This document shows, piece by piece, positions 17,472 through 25,831 of a stretch of DNA of 33,433 bases (positions are counted from its first letter, which is position 1; each line of letters begins with the position of its first letter). A program made the translations under genes and the position numbers. The notes under the pieces were generated by a model. It saw only the letters and a list, made by a program, of their open reading frames with translations, did not search any database and was not told the DNA's origin. Source of the stretch: Opitutaceae bacterium (GTDB lineage: Bacteria > Verrucomicrobiota > Verrucomicrobiia > Opitutales > Opitutaceae); contig JANYCF010000344.1 of assembly GCA_025360455.1 (NCBI GenBank), positions 1-33,433 on the forward strand, given 5' to 3'.

Positions 17472-18284
17472 ATGTCCGACGCCCTTCAATCAATTCAGCA
17501 CAGGATCAAGGATCTGCTCCGCCAGGGCGCGATCAGATTGTGCCGCGGTCTCCTGCGCATGGGTAGCCAACTTTACGAATTAGGCGAGGGTCCAACGGTC
17601 ATCATCGCCCCGCATCAGGACGACGAAACTCTCGCCTGCGGCGGTATCATTTCGCGCAAGCGCAACGAAGGACTGTCCGTTGATATTATTTTCATCACCG
17701 ATGGCTCCGCCTCCCACCCGCAGCATCCCCGGCTCGATGCCCACGCCCTCGCCCAACTGAGAAAACAGGAGGCAATGCGTGCTTTAAGCTGCCTCAAAGT
17801 GGAACGGCCGGCGGTGCATTTTCTCAGCCAAACCGACGGGACGCTCCACCGGCTCGCTGCGGTGGAGCGCGAGGTGCTGATCGTCCGGCTGACCGCTCTC
17901 TTGCGCACCATCGCCCCCGTCGAGATTTTCCTGCCCTGCATGCCTGATGGCAGCAGTGAGCACGATGCGGTGTTCGGCTTTGTAACCGATGCCATTGCCC
18001 GCAGCGGATTGAAACCAGCTATCTGGCAATACCCGGTCTGGTCCTGGCGAAATCCCCTGCTGCTGCTGCGTCGCTGGCTGGCGACAAATGATTGCCGGCG
18101 TCTGCCGCTGGAGGACAACCAGCAGGCCAAGTTTGTCGCGATCCAGTGTTACCAATCACAAATCGCCCCGCTGCCACCGGACACCACGGCGGCACTGCCG
18201 GCCGACTTGGTCAAACTTTTCCAAACGGACGCCGAATATTTTTTCCGCTATCGGCTTCCTGCCAACACCGGCCCAGCCGCATGA
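17472..18284 (+). CDS. PIG-L family deacetylase
   Basis: This 270-residue zinc-dependent N-deacetylase of the LmbE/PIG-L type would remove an acetyl group from an N-acetylamino sugar. The zinc-binding motif is APHQDDE (46-52), with glutamine in place of the more common proline. Further family elements are TDGSASHP (76-83), a conserved helix at LRKQEAMRALSCL (96-108) and the later HDAV (164-167), which provides another metal ligand. It has no signal peptide, so it probably acts in the cytoplasm on a nucleotide-sugar or lipid-linked intermediate. The stop overlaps the ATG of a methyltransferase, suggesting consecutive action on the same sugar. Confidence 0.88.
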   Translation: MSDALQSIQHRIKDLLRQGAIRLCRGLLRMGSQLYELGEGPTVIIAPHQDDETLACGGIISRKRNEGLSVDIIFITDGSASHPQHPRLDAHALAQLRKQEAMRALSCLKVERPAVHFLSQTDGTLHRLAAVEREVLIVRLTALLRTIAPVEIFLPCMPDGSSEHDAVFGFVTDAIARSGLKPAIWQYPVWSWRNPLLLLRRWLATNDCRRLPLEDNQQAKFVAIQCYQSQIAPLPPDTTAALPADLVKLFQTDAEYFFRYRLPANTGPAA

Positions 18285-18907
18285 ATTTTTTCCGCCAAGA
18301 CCTGCTCGCCCGCCTGCGTCATAAATTTCTGCTGGCTCCCGCCGGTTATGGCCGCCCGCTCGATCAAACCGTCGTGGATGGAGAATACCGCAGCGGCGCG
18401 TGGGCCCACTTCGGTCAGTTACCCGAACTGCCGCGCCAAAGCATCATCGTCGGCTATGTCACCCAGCTGTATCAAAATCCCGCGATACTCGACCTTGGTT
18501 GTGGCAGTGGCCGGCTGGCCCAGCTGTTTCAACCGCATCCTTTTCGGCGCTATCTCGGCGTCGATCTCTCCGTCGAGGGTATTCGGCTGGCCCGGGAATT
18601 GAAGCTCACCCGTTGCGAGTTTACCGAGGGCAATTTCGAAACGTGGTCGCCTCCCGAAAAATTCGATGTCATCATGTTCAGCGAATGCATCGGTTATGCG
18701 CATGATCCGGGTGCACTGGTTGCCCGTTTTCTGCCTTCGCTCGCACCGGGCGGCATGATCGTGATTTCCCATTTTCGCTTCGGTTACTGGCCGGCACATT
18801 GGCGGCGCGTCGAAGCGCAGATCAAAACATTTGCAGCCACCACGATCGCCAACGAACGCGGCCAAATCTGGGATATCAAACTGCTTCGTCCGACCTCCTC
18901 ATCGTGA
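18281..18907 (+). CDS. Class I SAM-dependent methyltransferase
   Basis: This 208-residue protein has a textbook motif I, ILDLGCGSG (69-77), an acidic strand end at D95 (YLGVDLS), GNF (117-119) and FDVIMFSECIGY (128-139). It is short at the C-terminus compared with many relatives but contains the whole core. It begins in an ATGA overlap with the PIG-L deacetylase and ends in a GTGA overlap with a glycosyltransferase. A plausible inference is methylation of the amine or a neighbouring hydroxyl exposed by the deacetylase. O- versus N-methylation cannot be told from sequence. Confidence 0.85.
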   Translation: MNFFRQDLLARLRHKFLLAPAGYGRPLDQTVVDGEYRSGAWAHFGQLPELPRQSIIVGYVTQLYQNPAILDLGCGSGRLAQLFQPHPFRRYLGVDLSVEGIRLARELKLTRCEFTEGNFETWSPPEKFDVIMFSECIGYAHDPGALVARFLPSLAPGGMIVISHFRFGYWPAHWRRVEAQIKTFAATTIANERGQIWDIKLLRPTSSS

Positions 18908-20190
18908 CCCAACGCGTCCTCATCGTCAGTCCGCATTTTCCACCGGTCAACGCCCCCGACATGCAACGCATCCGGATCAGCCTGCCGTCTTTCGTCCAGA
19001 CCGGATGGGCCGTGACGATCCTGACCGTCGACGATCCGACCCCTACCGCCCCACTGGAGCCCAAACTCATGGGCACGGTGCCAGCCGGAGTACAAATAGA
19101 ACGGGCCTTTTGTTTTTCCCGTCGCTGGACCGCTTGGCTGGGGATCAATAACGTGGCCTTGCGCTCGTTCCCATTTCTGTTTTTGCGCGGCAGCCAACTA
19201 TTGCTGAGCCGGCGTTACGACGTGATTTATTTTTCCACCACCATGTTCATCGTGCTACCACTGGGACGACTCTGGAAATTATTTCATCGGGTTCCCTACG
19301 TCATCGATTTGCAGGATCCGTGGGTCAGCGATTTTCATAGCCATCCTGGTGCACCCCGTCCACCGGGCGGTTGGAAATATTGGGTCGCGCATTGGCTAGG
19401 TCTCAAGCTGGAGGGTTGGACGATGACGGGAGCGGCGCATATAATCGCTGTCTCGGCGGCCTATATCGAATCCCTCCGCCACCGGTATCCCCGGCTCCAG
19501 TCCACGCCGGCCACGGTATTGCCATTCGGCTCGCCTGATCCTGATCTGCGGCAGATGAAGGAAACTTTGAAAACGTGCGCTTCAATTCTACCGGCGGGCG
19601 GCGTGAGGCTCGCCTTTGCCGGCGCACTGGGGCCCGGCATGCTTGCGGCCGTAGACATCCTGTTCGCCGCCATGGCCGAAGTCCGTCGAGCCGGTGTGCC
19701 CGTGACGGCTCACTTTTACGGCACGAGTTATTCGCCCGTGGCCCCAGCCCGCCCCGCCACCGCTGACCTGGCCGCGCACTACCACCTGCAAGATGCGGTT
19801 TTCGAGCAACCCGATCGCCTGCCTTATTTCGATGCCTTACAAATCACCTTGGAATGCGAAATTAATCTGCTTTTCGGTTCCACTGATCTCGCTTTCACGC
19901 CTTCAAAAACAATGGCCCTACTGGCGGCCGGACGACCCTGCTTCGCCATCACTCCAGTCGGGAGTGCGTTGGCCTTACGTCTGACCGGTCTGAACCAAAG
20001 CTATGTGACATTTCCTGTGAACTGCGATAAGAACGACAGTGTCCGCGCGGCTGCAGCCCACCTGTTGGCCCTTATTACTCATCCCGTAGCCCCCGGCGCA
20101 AATCCCTTATTGGAACGATACAGCGCTAACGCAATTGCCACCGAGCAAATGAAAATCTTCACGGCAGCGGCCGCCGAAATCAAATTTTAA
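18904..20190 (+). CDS. Glycosyltransferase, GT4-like
   Basis: This 428-residue GT-B protein begins QRVLIVSPHFPPVNAPDMQR, the typical N-terminal pattern of the group. It continues with YVIDLQDPWVSDF and IIAVSAAYIESL, then the donor half with LAFAGALGPG and FTPSKTMALLAAGRP. The start is GTG at 18904, overlapping the previous stop. The open frame further upstream lies inside the methyltransferase gene. This is the third member of a tightly coupled deacetylase, methyltransferase, glycosyltransferase set and may transfer the sugar those two modify. Specificity is unknown. Confidence 0.82.
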   Translation: MTQRVLIVSPHFPPVNAPDMQRIRISLPSFVQTGWAVTILTVDDPTPTAPLEPKLMGTVPAGVQIERAFCFSRRWTAWLGINNVALRSFPFLFLRGSQLLLSRRYDVIYFSTTMFIVLPLGRLWKLFHRVPYVIDLQDPWVSDFHSHPGAPRPPGGWKYWVAHWLGLKLEGWTMTGAAHIIAVSAAYIESLRHRYPRLQSTPATVLPFGSPDPDLRQMKETLKTCASILPAGGVRLAFAGALGPGMLAAVDILFAAMAEVRRAGVPVTAHFYGTSYSPVAPARPATADLAAHYHLQDAVFEQPDRLPYFDALQITLECEINLLFGSTDLAFTPSKTMALLAAGRPCFAITPVGSALALRLTGLNQSYVTFPVNCDKNDSVRAAAAHLLALITHPVAPGANPLLERYSANAIATEQMKIFTAAAAEIKF

Positions 20191-20214
20191 CAGTCACAAA
20201 TCCCCTTTCATTTC

Positions 20215-21681
20215 ATGTCCGACCCCATCCCAGAGTATACTGAAACCGATCAGGAATACGCACTGATTGGTGGCGATCATACGCAGCGCGGTAGAAAACT
20301 TTTCAACACCGGCCTTAGTCTGCTCGTCTGTGCCTTGATCTATTTTGCCGTTACCGCCAAAGTCGCTGATGTCATCCACCTCTATGAGGGTCTGCTCATT
20401 TTCACCCTCTCCTTTGTGCCCGGTTTACTGTGGGCCAAGTCCGGCGGTTCCCGCTTTCCGGTTTTCGAACCGATCATGCTGCTCTGCGCGAATGCCTATG
20501 CGATTCCTTTGCTCAGCGGCCAGGAGCAACTATCGCTTTATAGCCCGGAAATTGTCACCAAGGCGGGCCTCGCGGTTATTTTATATCAGGTGTGCGCCAT
20601 CCTCACCTACACCTACGTCACAGGTCTGCGCGGGCACAATCGCTTTTGGCGCGAAAGCATTTTAAGTCCCCAGATTGAAAAATCCACTGTTTATGGCTTG
20701 GTGCTCTCGACCGTCTACGTCGCTCTCACCACCTTTACCACGGTCATCCCCTCCAACCTCGAAAGTGTCCTGCGCGCGATTTTTTTTGGCGTGGGCATTC
20801 TTTGCACCTTCATCAGTACCCAACGTTGGGGCCGGGGCGAGTTAACCCAATCGGACAAAGCGGTTGTCGTCTGCACCTTAATTCCCCAGCTGATCATCCA
20901 GACGGTGGGGCTGTTGCTGATTACATCCATCAGTTTGCTCGGCATTGCCATGCTAGGCTACCTCTCAGGCAGCAAGCGCATCCCCTGGGGCGCGATGGGC
21001 TGCGCCTTTGCCTCGCTTGCGGTGCTGCACAACGGCAAGAGTGCGATGCGCAACAAATATTGGGAGCAACAACTGCCGACCCCAACCATCGCCCAGCTGC
21101 CGGCATACTATGCCGAATGGATCGGCTACGGGGTGGCCCCCAACGAACCCAGCAATGAGGAAGGGGAAGTAAGAAAATCTTCGGGTCGCAAACTGCTGGA
21201 ACGCACCTCGCTGATGCACATGCTCTGTCTGGTGGTGGATTGGTCGCCGACCCGACAGGATTTCCTCTATGGCGAAACCTACGGCTACGTCCTCCCCCAA
21301 TTGATCCCCCGTTTTTTTTGGCCGGATAAACCGCGCTCGCATATCGCCACCTACCGCTTGAGCATTTACTATGGACTCCAAGATGAAGACGCCACCACCA
21401 CCACCACCATCGCCTTCGGCATGTTGACGGAGGCCTACGCTAACTTCGGCCTGTTTGGTGCCGCCCTGCTCGGGCTTTTCTGGGGCGGCTGCCTGAAGAA
21501 ATTGCAAGTGCTGTCTTTTCACAGCCCGATGTTTTCCCAAGCCGGCCTACTCATGATTTTGCTCACCGCCTGGGCTTTTGCCATCGAACTCACTATGGCC
21601 GCATGGATCTCCTCCCTATTCCAAGCCTTGATTTTCGTTCTCGGCGTCCCGCTATTGATCCGGGGATTTTTAAATTCTTAG
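20215..21681 (+). CDS. Polytopic membrane protein, putative O-antigen polymerase (Wzy-like)
   Basis: This 488-residue protein has roughly ten to twelve membrane spans, with a hydrophilic N-terminal 30 residues in the cytoplasm. Between the middle and late spans lies a large soluble loop ending LPQLIPRFFWPDKPRSH and then LTEAYANFGLFGA. That arrangement is typical of bacterial polysaccharide polymerases and related O-antigen proteins. Primary sequence in this class is poorly conserved, so the assignment rests on topology and these segments. It would join repeat units in the periplasm. Its presence with an ABC exporter is unexpected. Confidence 0.65.
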   Translation: MSDPIPEYTETDQEYALIGGDHTQRGRKLFNTGLSLLVCALIYFAVTAKVADVIHLYEGLLIFTLSFVPGLLWAKSGGSRFPVFEPIMLLCANAYAIPLLSGQEQLSLYSPEIVTKAGLAVILYQVCAILTYTYVTGLRGHNRFWRESILSPQIEKSTVYGLVLSTVYVALTTFTTVIPSNLESVLRAIFFGVGILCTFISTQRWGRGELTQSDKAVVVCTLIPQLIIQTVGLLLITSISLLGIAMLGYLSGSKRIPWGAMGCAFASLAVLHNGKSAMRNKYWEQQLPTPTIAQLPAYYAEWIGYGVAPNEPSNEEGEVRKSSGRKLLERTSLMHMLCLVVDWSPTRQDFLYGETYGYVLPQLIPRFFWPDKPRSHIATYRLSIYYGLQDEDATTTTTIAFGMLTEAYANFGLFGAALLGLFWGGCLKKLQVLSFHSPMFSQAGLLMILLTAWAFAIELTMAAWISSLFQALIFVLGVPLLIRGFLNS

Positions 21682-21692
21682 ACTAAGTCCGC

Positions 21693-22880
21693 ATGTCTGC
21701 CCCCACTCCCCGCCTCGCGATCATTGTGTCGCATCCGGTGCAATACTACAGCCCATGGTTTCGCTGGCTGCGGACCTCCACCGCGCTGGACTTTCAAGTA
21801 TTTTATCTTTGGGAATTCGGCGCGCGCGCGACGCACGATCCGCAATTCGCCGCTAGCTTCCAATGGGACGTGGATTTGCTCTCCGGTTACGACCACGAGT
21901 TTGTGCCCAACATCGCCCCTGATCCCGGCACGCATCATTTTCGCGGACTCAACAACCCTGCCCTCACCCAACGACTCGCCGCGTTTCAGCCCAACGCGAT
22001 ACTACTCTTTGGCTACAACTGGCTCGCCCACCAGAGCGCACTGTGGTGGGCCCGTTGGCGCGGCGTGCCCCTGATGTTTCGCGGTGACTCCCACTTTCTC
22101 GGTCGCGGCCAGCCCGGTCTTCCCCAACGCGTACTCCTCAAATTACTTTACCGTCAATTCGCCGCGATCACCTATGTGGGAGCAGCGAATCGGAATTATT
22201 TTCTGGCTCTCGGCGTCCCTCCTTCCCTCCTGTTCTTTGCTCCGCACTCCGTCGATGCCGCCCGCTTCAAGCCCGAAGATTCCGTCACTCGCGCAACCGC
22301 CGCGCAGCTCAGGTCCGATTTGGGTCTCACGGGCAAACGCCTCGTTTTATTTGCCGGCAAATTCATCCCGGCCAAACAGCCGTTGGAACTTCTCCGAGCA
22401 TTTCACTCCGTTGCCACGGACGCGGATGCCCTGGTGTTGGTCGGTGATGGCGTTCTTAAATCCGAACTCGAAACGCTCGTTCGATCCCGTCCGGATCGCC
22501 ATGTCCGCATCCTGCCTTTTGCCAACCAGTCGGAAATGCCCTCGCGTTATTTGCTCGCTGATATTTTCGCGCTCCCCTCCCGCGGACACTACGAAACCTG
22601 GGGCCTGGCCGTGAATGAGGCCATGCATCTTGGCGTGCCCTGTCTTGTTTCCGATTTGGTCGGCTGCCAGCGCGATCTCGTGCACCCAGGTGAAACCGGC
22701 TGGGTTTTCTCCAGCACTGATCCCAACGCCTTGACCGACACGCTGATCACCGCGCTGCGGACTTCTCCGAAAGAATTGCAACGCCTCCGCGAAAACGCCG
22801 TCGCCACCCTCACGAACTACACCTATCAGCAAACCAGTGACGGACTGCTCGCAGCTTTGGCCAGCCTGCGCCTCCGTTAA
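21693..22880 (+). CDS. Glycosyltransferase family 4
   Basis: This 395-residue GT-B enzyme has an N-terminal opening LAIIVSHPVQYYSPWFRWL that is typical of a GT4 subgroup in polysaccharide loci. The C-terminal half has LVLFAGKFIPAKQPLELL and the E-x7-E motif E301/E309 in ETWGLAVNEAM. Eleven bases separate it from the polymerase-like gene and five from the next GT4. Donor and acceptor are unknown. Confidence 0.88.
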   Translation: MSAPTPRLAIIVSHPVQYYSPWFRWLRTSTALDFQVFYLWEFGARATHDPQFAASFQWDVDLLSGYDHEFVPNIAPDPGTHHFRGLNNPALTQRLAAFQPNAILLFGYNWLAHQSALWWARWRGVPLMFRGDSHFLGRGQPGLPQRVLLKLLYRQFAAITYVGAANRNYFLALGVPPSLLFFAPHSVDAARFKPEDSVTRATAAQLRSDLGLTGKRLVLFAGKFIPAKQPLELLRAFHSVATDADALVLVGDGVLKSELETLVRSRPDRHVRILPFANQSEMPSRYLLADIFALPSRGHYETWGLAVNEAMHLGVPCLVSDLVGCQRDLVHPGETGWVFSSTDPNALTDTLITALRTSPKELQRLRENAVATLTNYTYQQTSDGLLAALASLRLR

Positions 22881-22885
22881 CCAAC

Positions 22886-24073
22886 ATGCGCATCTCCATC
22901 GTCAACGGTTTCTTTCTCCCGGTCCCACCTGTCAGCGGTGGCTCGACGGAAAAATCGTGGTATCAACTCGCCCGCGAATTCGCCAGCCAGGGCCATACCG
23001 TGACGCTGTTCTCCCGTCGCTGGCCTGGTTTCCCTGATTGTGAAACGGAAAATGGGATCGATCACTGCCGCCTGCCCGGCCACGACCATCAGCGCAAACT
23101 CGGACTCAACCTCCTGCTGGATCTTGTCTGGAGCTGGCGCGTTTTTTTCGCTCTGCCCACCGCCGATATTGTCATCGTGAACGCCGTCGCTCTGCCCATC
23201 TGGCTGGGCTGGTTGAAACCCCGGGCCGGTAAAGTCGTGATCATGACCGGCCGGATGCCCAAAGGCCAGTATCGCCGCTACCGCGCCATCGCCCGGGTGC
23301 TCGCGGCCAGCAGCTACGTCCGCGACAAAGTGGTGGCCGAAAATCCCGCACTTTCGCGGGTGGCACAAGTCCACGGTTATCCGATCAATTGGGAACTACT
23401 CAGTCAGTCCGGCAAGACCGCCGTCCCCTTTCAGGCTACGGCCGATCAAAATGAACTCTGTTTTGGTTTCATCGGGAGGATACATGAGGAAAAAGGACTC
23501 CAGCTTCTCACCGCCGCATTAAAACTCGTCGCCCAGTCACCGGACTTGCCGCCATGGCGCCTGCTCTTGTGCGGCCCCTGCGATATCGCCCGCGGTGGTT
23601 CCGGCGCTGCGTTTCGCGCCCAACTCCTCCAGGAAATCGCGCTGGTCTTACCTGCGGAACGTTTTCAACTCCTCGAGCCGCGCTTCGATGATCGCGCACT
23701 CGCCGGGGTTTACCAGCGGATCAATGTCTTTTGTTATCCGAGTCTGGCCGAGCAGGGCGAAACTTTTGGCGTCGCCGTGGCCGAAGCGATGGCGGCGGGT
23801 GCCGTGCCCGTAGTCTCCCGCCTCGCTTGCTTTACCGATTTCGTGCACGACAAAGAAAATGGCCTGACCTTTGATCACGCGGCGTCCGATGCGGCGCAGC
23901 AACTCGCTGCGGTCTTAATGCGCTTGATCCGCGATCCCGCTCTGCGTGAGCGCTTGGCGCTGGCCGCGCGCGAATCAGTCCGCCGCTACGACTACTCCCA
24001 GTATGCCGCCACGCTGTTGGCTGATTTCAAGCAATTGACCGACCGCCCAAATTCCTCATCCTCGACTCTGTGA
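22886..24073 (+). CDS. Glycosyltransferase family 4
   Basis: This 395-residue GT-B enzyme opens MRISIVNGFFLPVPPVSGG with the glycine-rich loop. The donor half starts at CFGFIGRIHEEKGLQLL and has E292/E300 in ETFGVAVAEAMAAG. The length matches the upstream GT4 exactly, but the sequences diverge, so a recent duplication is unlikely. The stop overlaps the GTG of the acetyltransferase, suggesting that the sugar it adds is acetylated next. Confidence 0.88.
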   Translation: MRISIVNGFFLPVPPVSGGSTEKSWYQLAREFASQGHTVTLFSRRWPGFPDCETENGIDHCRLPGHDHQRKLGLNLLLDLVWSWRVFFALPTADIVIVNAVALPIWLGWLKPRAGKVVIMTGRMPKGQYRRYRAIARVLAASSYVRDKVVAENPALSRVAQVHGYPINWELLSQSGKTAVPFQATADQNELCFGFIGRIHEEKGLQLLTAALKLVAQSPDLPPWRLLLCGPCDIARGGSGAAFRAQLLQEIALVLPAERFQLLEPRFDDRALAGVYQRINVFCYPSLAEQGETFGVAVAEAMAAGAVPVVSRLACFTDFVHDKENGLTFDHAASDAAQQLAAVLMRLIRDPALRERLALAARESVRRYDYSQYAATLLADFKQLTDRPNSSSSTL

Positions 24074-24633
24074 ATAATCCTGAGCCCTATCTCGGTCGGA
24101 ACTGCACCACGCCCTATCCGAAATCCGAGGTCCTGCGCCGTTGGCTCTGGCTCGCCGTGCAATCCACGCTCTTCCGCTGGAGCCCGCGTCCCCTGCACGG
24201 TTTCCGTGCCTGGCTTTTGAAACTCTTCGGTGCCGATATCACCCATCCCGGCCAGGTTGTTATTTTTCCCACCGCGAAAGTGATGTTCCCGTGGAAACTC
24301 TCGTTGGCTCCGCGCAGTATGGTCGGACCGTACGTGACTCTCTACAATCTGACCACCATCCGCCTCGAGTACGGTGCCAACCTCAGTCAGCATTGTCATC
24401 TCTGCGCCGGCACCCACGACTTCACCCGCTGGGCCATGCCGCTCGTCACTCAACCCATCACCATCGGCCGCAATGTCTGGTTGGGCGCCGATGTGTTTGT
24501 CGGTCCCGGAGTGACTGTGGGTGAACTCTGTGTCGTCGGTGCGCGTTCGGTCGTCGTGAAGGATTTGCCACCCCGCATGATTTGCGTGGGCCAGCCCTGT
24601 CGCCCGATCAAACCGCGCCCGGAGCCGCTCTAA
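24070..24633 (+). CDS. WcaF-like hexapeptide-repeat acetyltransferase
   Basis: This 187-residue protein is a left-handed beta-helix acyltransferase, similar to the colanic acid acetyltransferase WcaF. An N-terminal helical part (20-55, RRWLWLAVQSTLF and following) is followed by hexapeptide turns from about 60 to 165. The catalytic histidine is probably H116 in CAGTHDF. The late ITIGRNVWLGADVFVGPG stretch is the acetyl-CoA-binding coil region. It would O-acetylate the glycan in the cytoplasm. The start is GTG at 24070 in a GTGA overlap. Confidence 0.88.
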   Translation: MNNPEPYLGRNCTTPYPKSEVLRRWLWLAVQSTLFRWSPRPLHGFRAWLLKLFGADITHPGQVVIFPTAKVMFPWKLSLAPRSMVGPYVTLYNLTTIRLEYGANLSQHCHLCAGTHDFTRWAMPLVTQPITIGRNVWLGADVFVGPGVTVGELCVVGARSVVVKDLPPRMICVGQPCRPIKPRPEPL

Positions 24634-24640
24634 CGATCGC

Positions 24641-25759
24641 ATGCGCGTCTGTCATATTGTACCCAGTTTGGAGGAACGCCACGGCGGCCCCTCGAAGTCG
24701 GTTCGCTCTCTCGCCAATGCCCACGCGCGCCTGGGCACCGCCACCGCTCTCCTCGCCACCCAGATGCCGGTACCCAAGACCGCTTTTCAAGACGAAGCCC
24801 ACCTTGCTATTTTTCCGCGCGATTTCCCCGAGTGGCTCTGTCCCTCCCGTGAATTGAAACAGCATTTGCATTCCAATGCTTATGACTGCATCCACCATCA
24901 CTCGCTTTGGCTCCGCACGCTGCACTACGCACACACCGCCGCCCGCCACTCGGGAGTTCCTCTGATCATCGCTCCCCGGGGCATGATGAGTGAGTGGGCT
25001 TACGGTCATCACCGCTGGAAGAAAAAGCTGGCCGAAATTTTTATTCACCCAAACACGTTTCAGGCCGCAACCGGCTGGCATGCCACCAGCGACGAAGAAG
25101 CCGGGGATATCCGCCGTCTCGGTTTCAAACAACCGATCTGTGTCGCTCCGAATGGCGTTGAAACACCCACCACCACCGAGCTCGCCCACGCCCGCAGCCA
25201 CTGGCAGGAGATGTGCCCCGCCCTCGGACAGCGACCAATCGCCATTTTCTATTCCCGCTTTCACCGCAAAAAACGCCTCCGCGAATTGCTCGAGCTCTGG
25301 CTGAAGCAGAACACCGGTGACTGGCTGTTGTTGCTCGTCGGTCTGCCCGAGGAATATTCCGTGGAAGAAATCCATGGGTGGATCGCTGACGCTCGCGCCC
25401 AAAAACGCGTGGCGGTATTTGATGGCGCGGGACAGCCGCCGCCGTACGCCGTGGGTTCACTGTTCATTCTGCCCTCCCATTCCGAAAACTTCGGTCTGGT
25501 GATCACCGAGGCCATGGCTGCCGGCCTGCCCGTACTCACCACCGATACCACTCCTTGGCGGGAAATGGAGCAGAAGCACGCGGGGTGGTGTGTTGCTTGG
25601 GAAGATTTCGGTCCCACTCTCGCCACCGCGCTGCGCACTCCGGTCAGTGAACTCAATACCATGGGTTCCCACGGCCATGCCTGGGTGGGAGAATACTTCA
25701 CGTGGGAACGCAGCGGCCGACTGCTGCTCGATTTCTACCAACGCCTCCGTCATGCCTAA
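24641..25759 (+). CDS. Glycosyltransferase family 4
   Basis: This 372-residue GT-B enzyme opens MRVCHIVPSLEERHGGPSKS, where the GGPS loop is a marker of a GT4 subgroup in capsule and colanic-acid loci. IAPRGMMSEWA appears in the N-terminal half and FHRKKRLRELLELW at the donor half. E-x7-E is E282/E290 in ENFGLVITEAMAAG. Eight bases follow the acetyltransferase stop. Specificity is unknown. Confidence 0.9.
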   Translation: MRVCHIVPSLEERHGGPSKSVRSLANAHARLGTATALLATQMPVPKTAFQDEAHLAIFPRDFPEWLCPSRELKQHLHSNAYDCIHHHSLWLRTLHYAHTAARHSGVPLIIAPRGMMSEWAYGHHRWKKKLAEIFIHPNTFQAATGWHATSDEEAGDIRRLGFKQPICVAPNGVETPTTTELAHARSHWQEMCPALGQRPIAIFYSRFHRKKRLRELLELWLKQNTGDWLLLLVGLPEEYSVEEIHGWIADARAQKRVAVFDGAGQPPPYAVGSLFILPSHSENFGLVITEAMAAGLPVLTTDTTPWREMEQKHAGWCVAWEDFGPTLATALRTPVSELNTMGSHGHAWVGEYFTWERSGRLLLDFYQRLRHA

Positions 25760-25831
25760 GCCAAAGTTGCACCATTGCTCTTGGTGGAACGCTGCCTCCG
25801 GACGCGTTTTCTTATCTGTCGAACACGCGGA

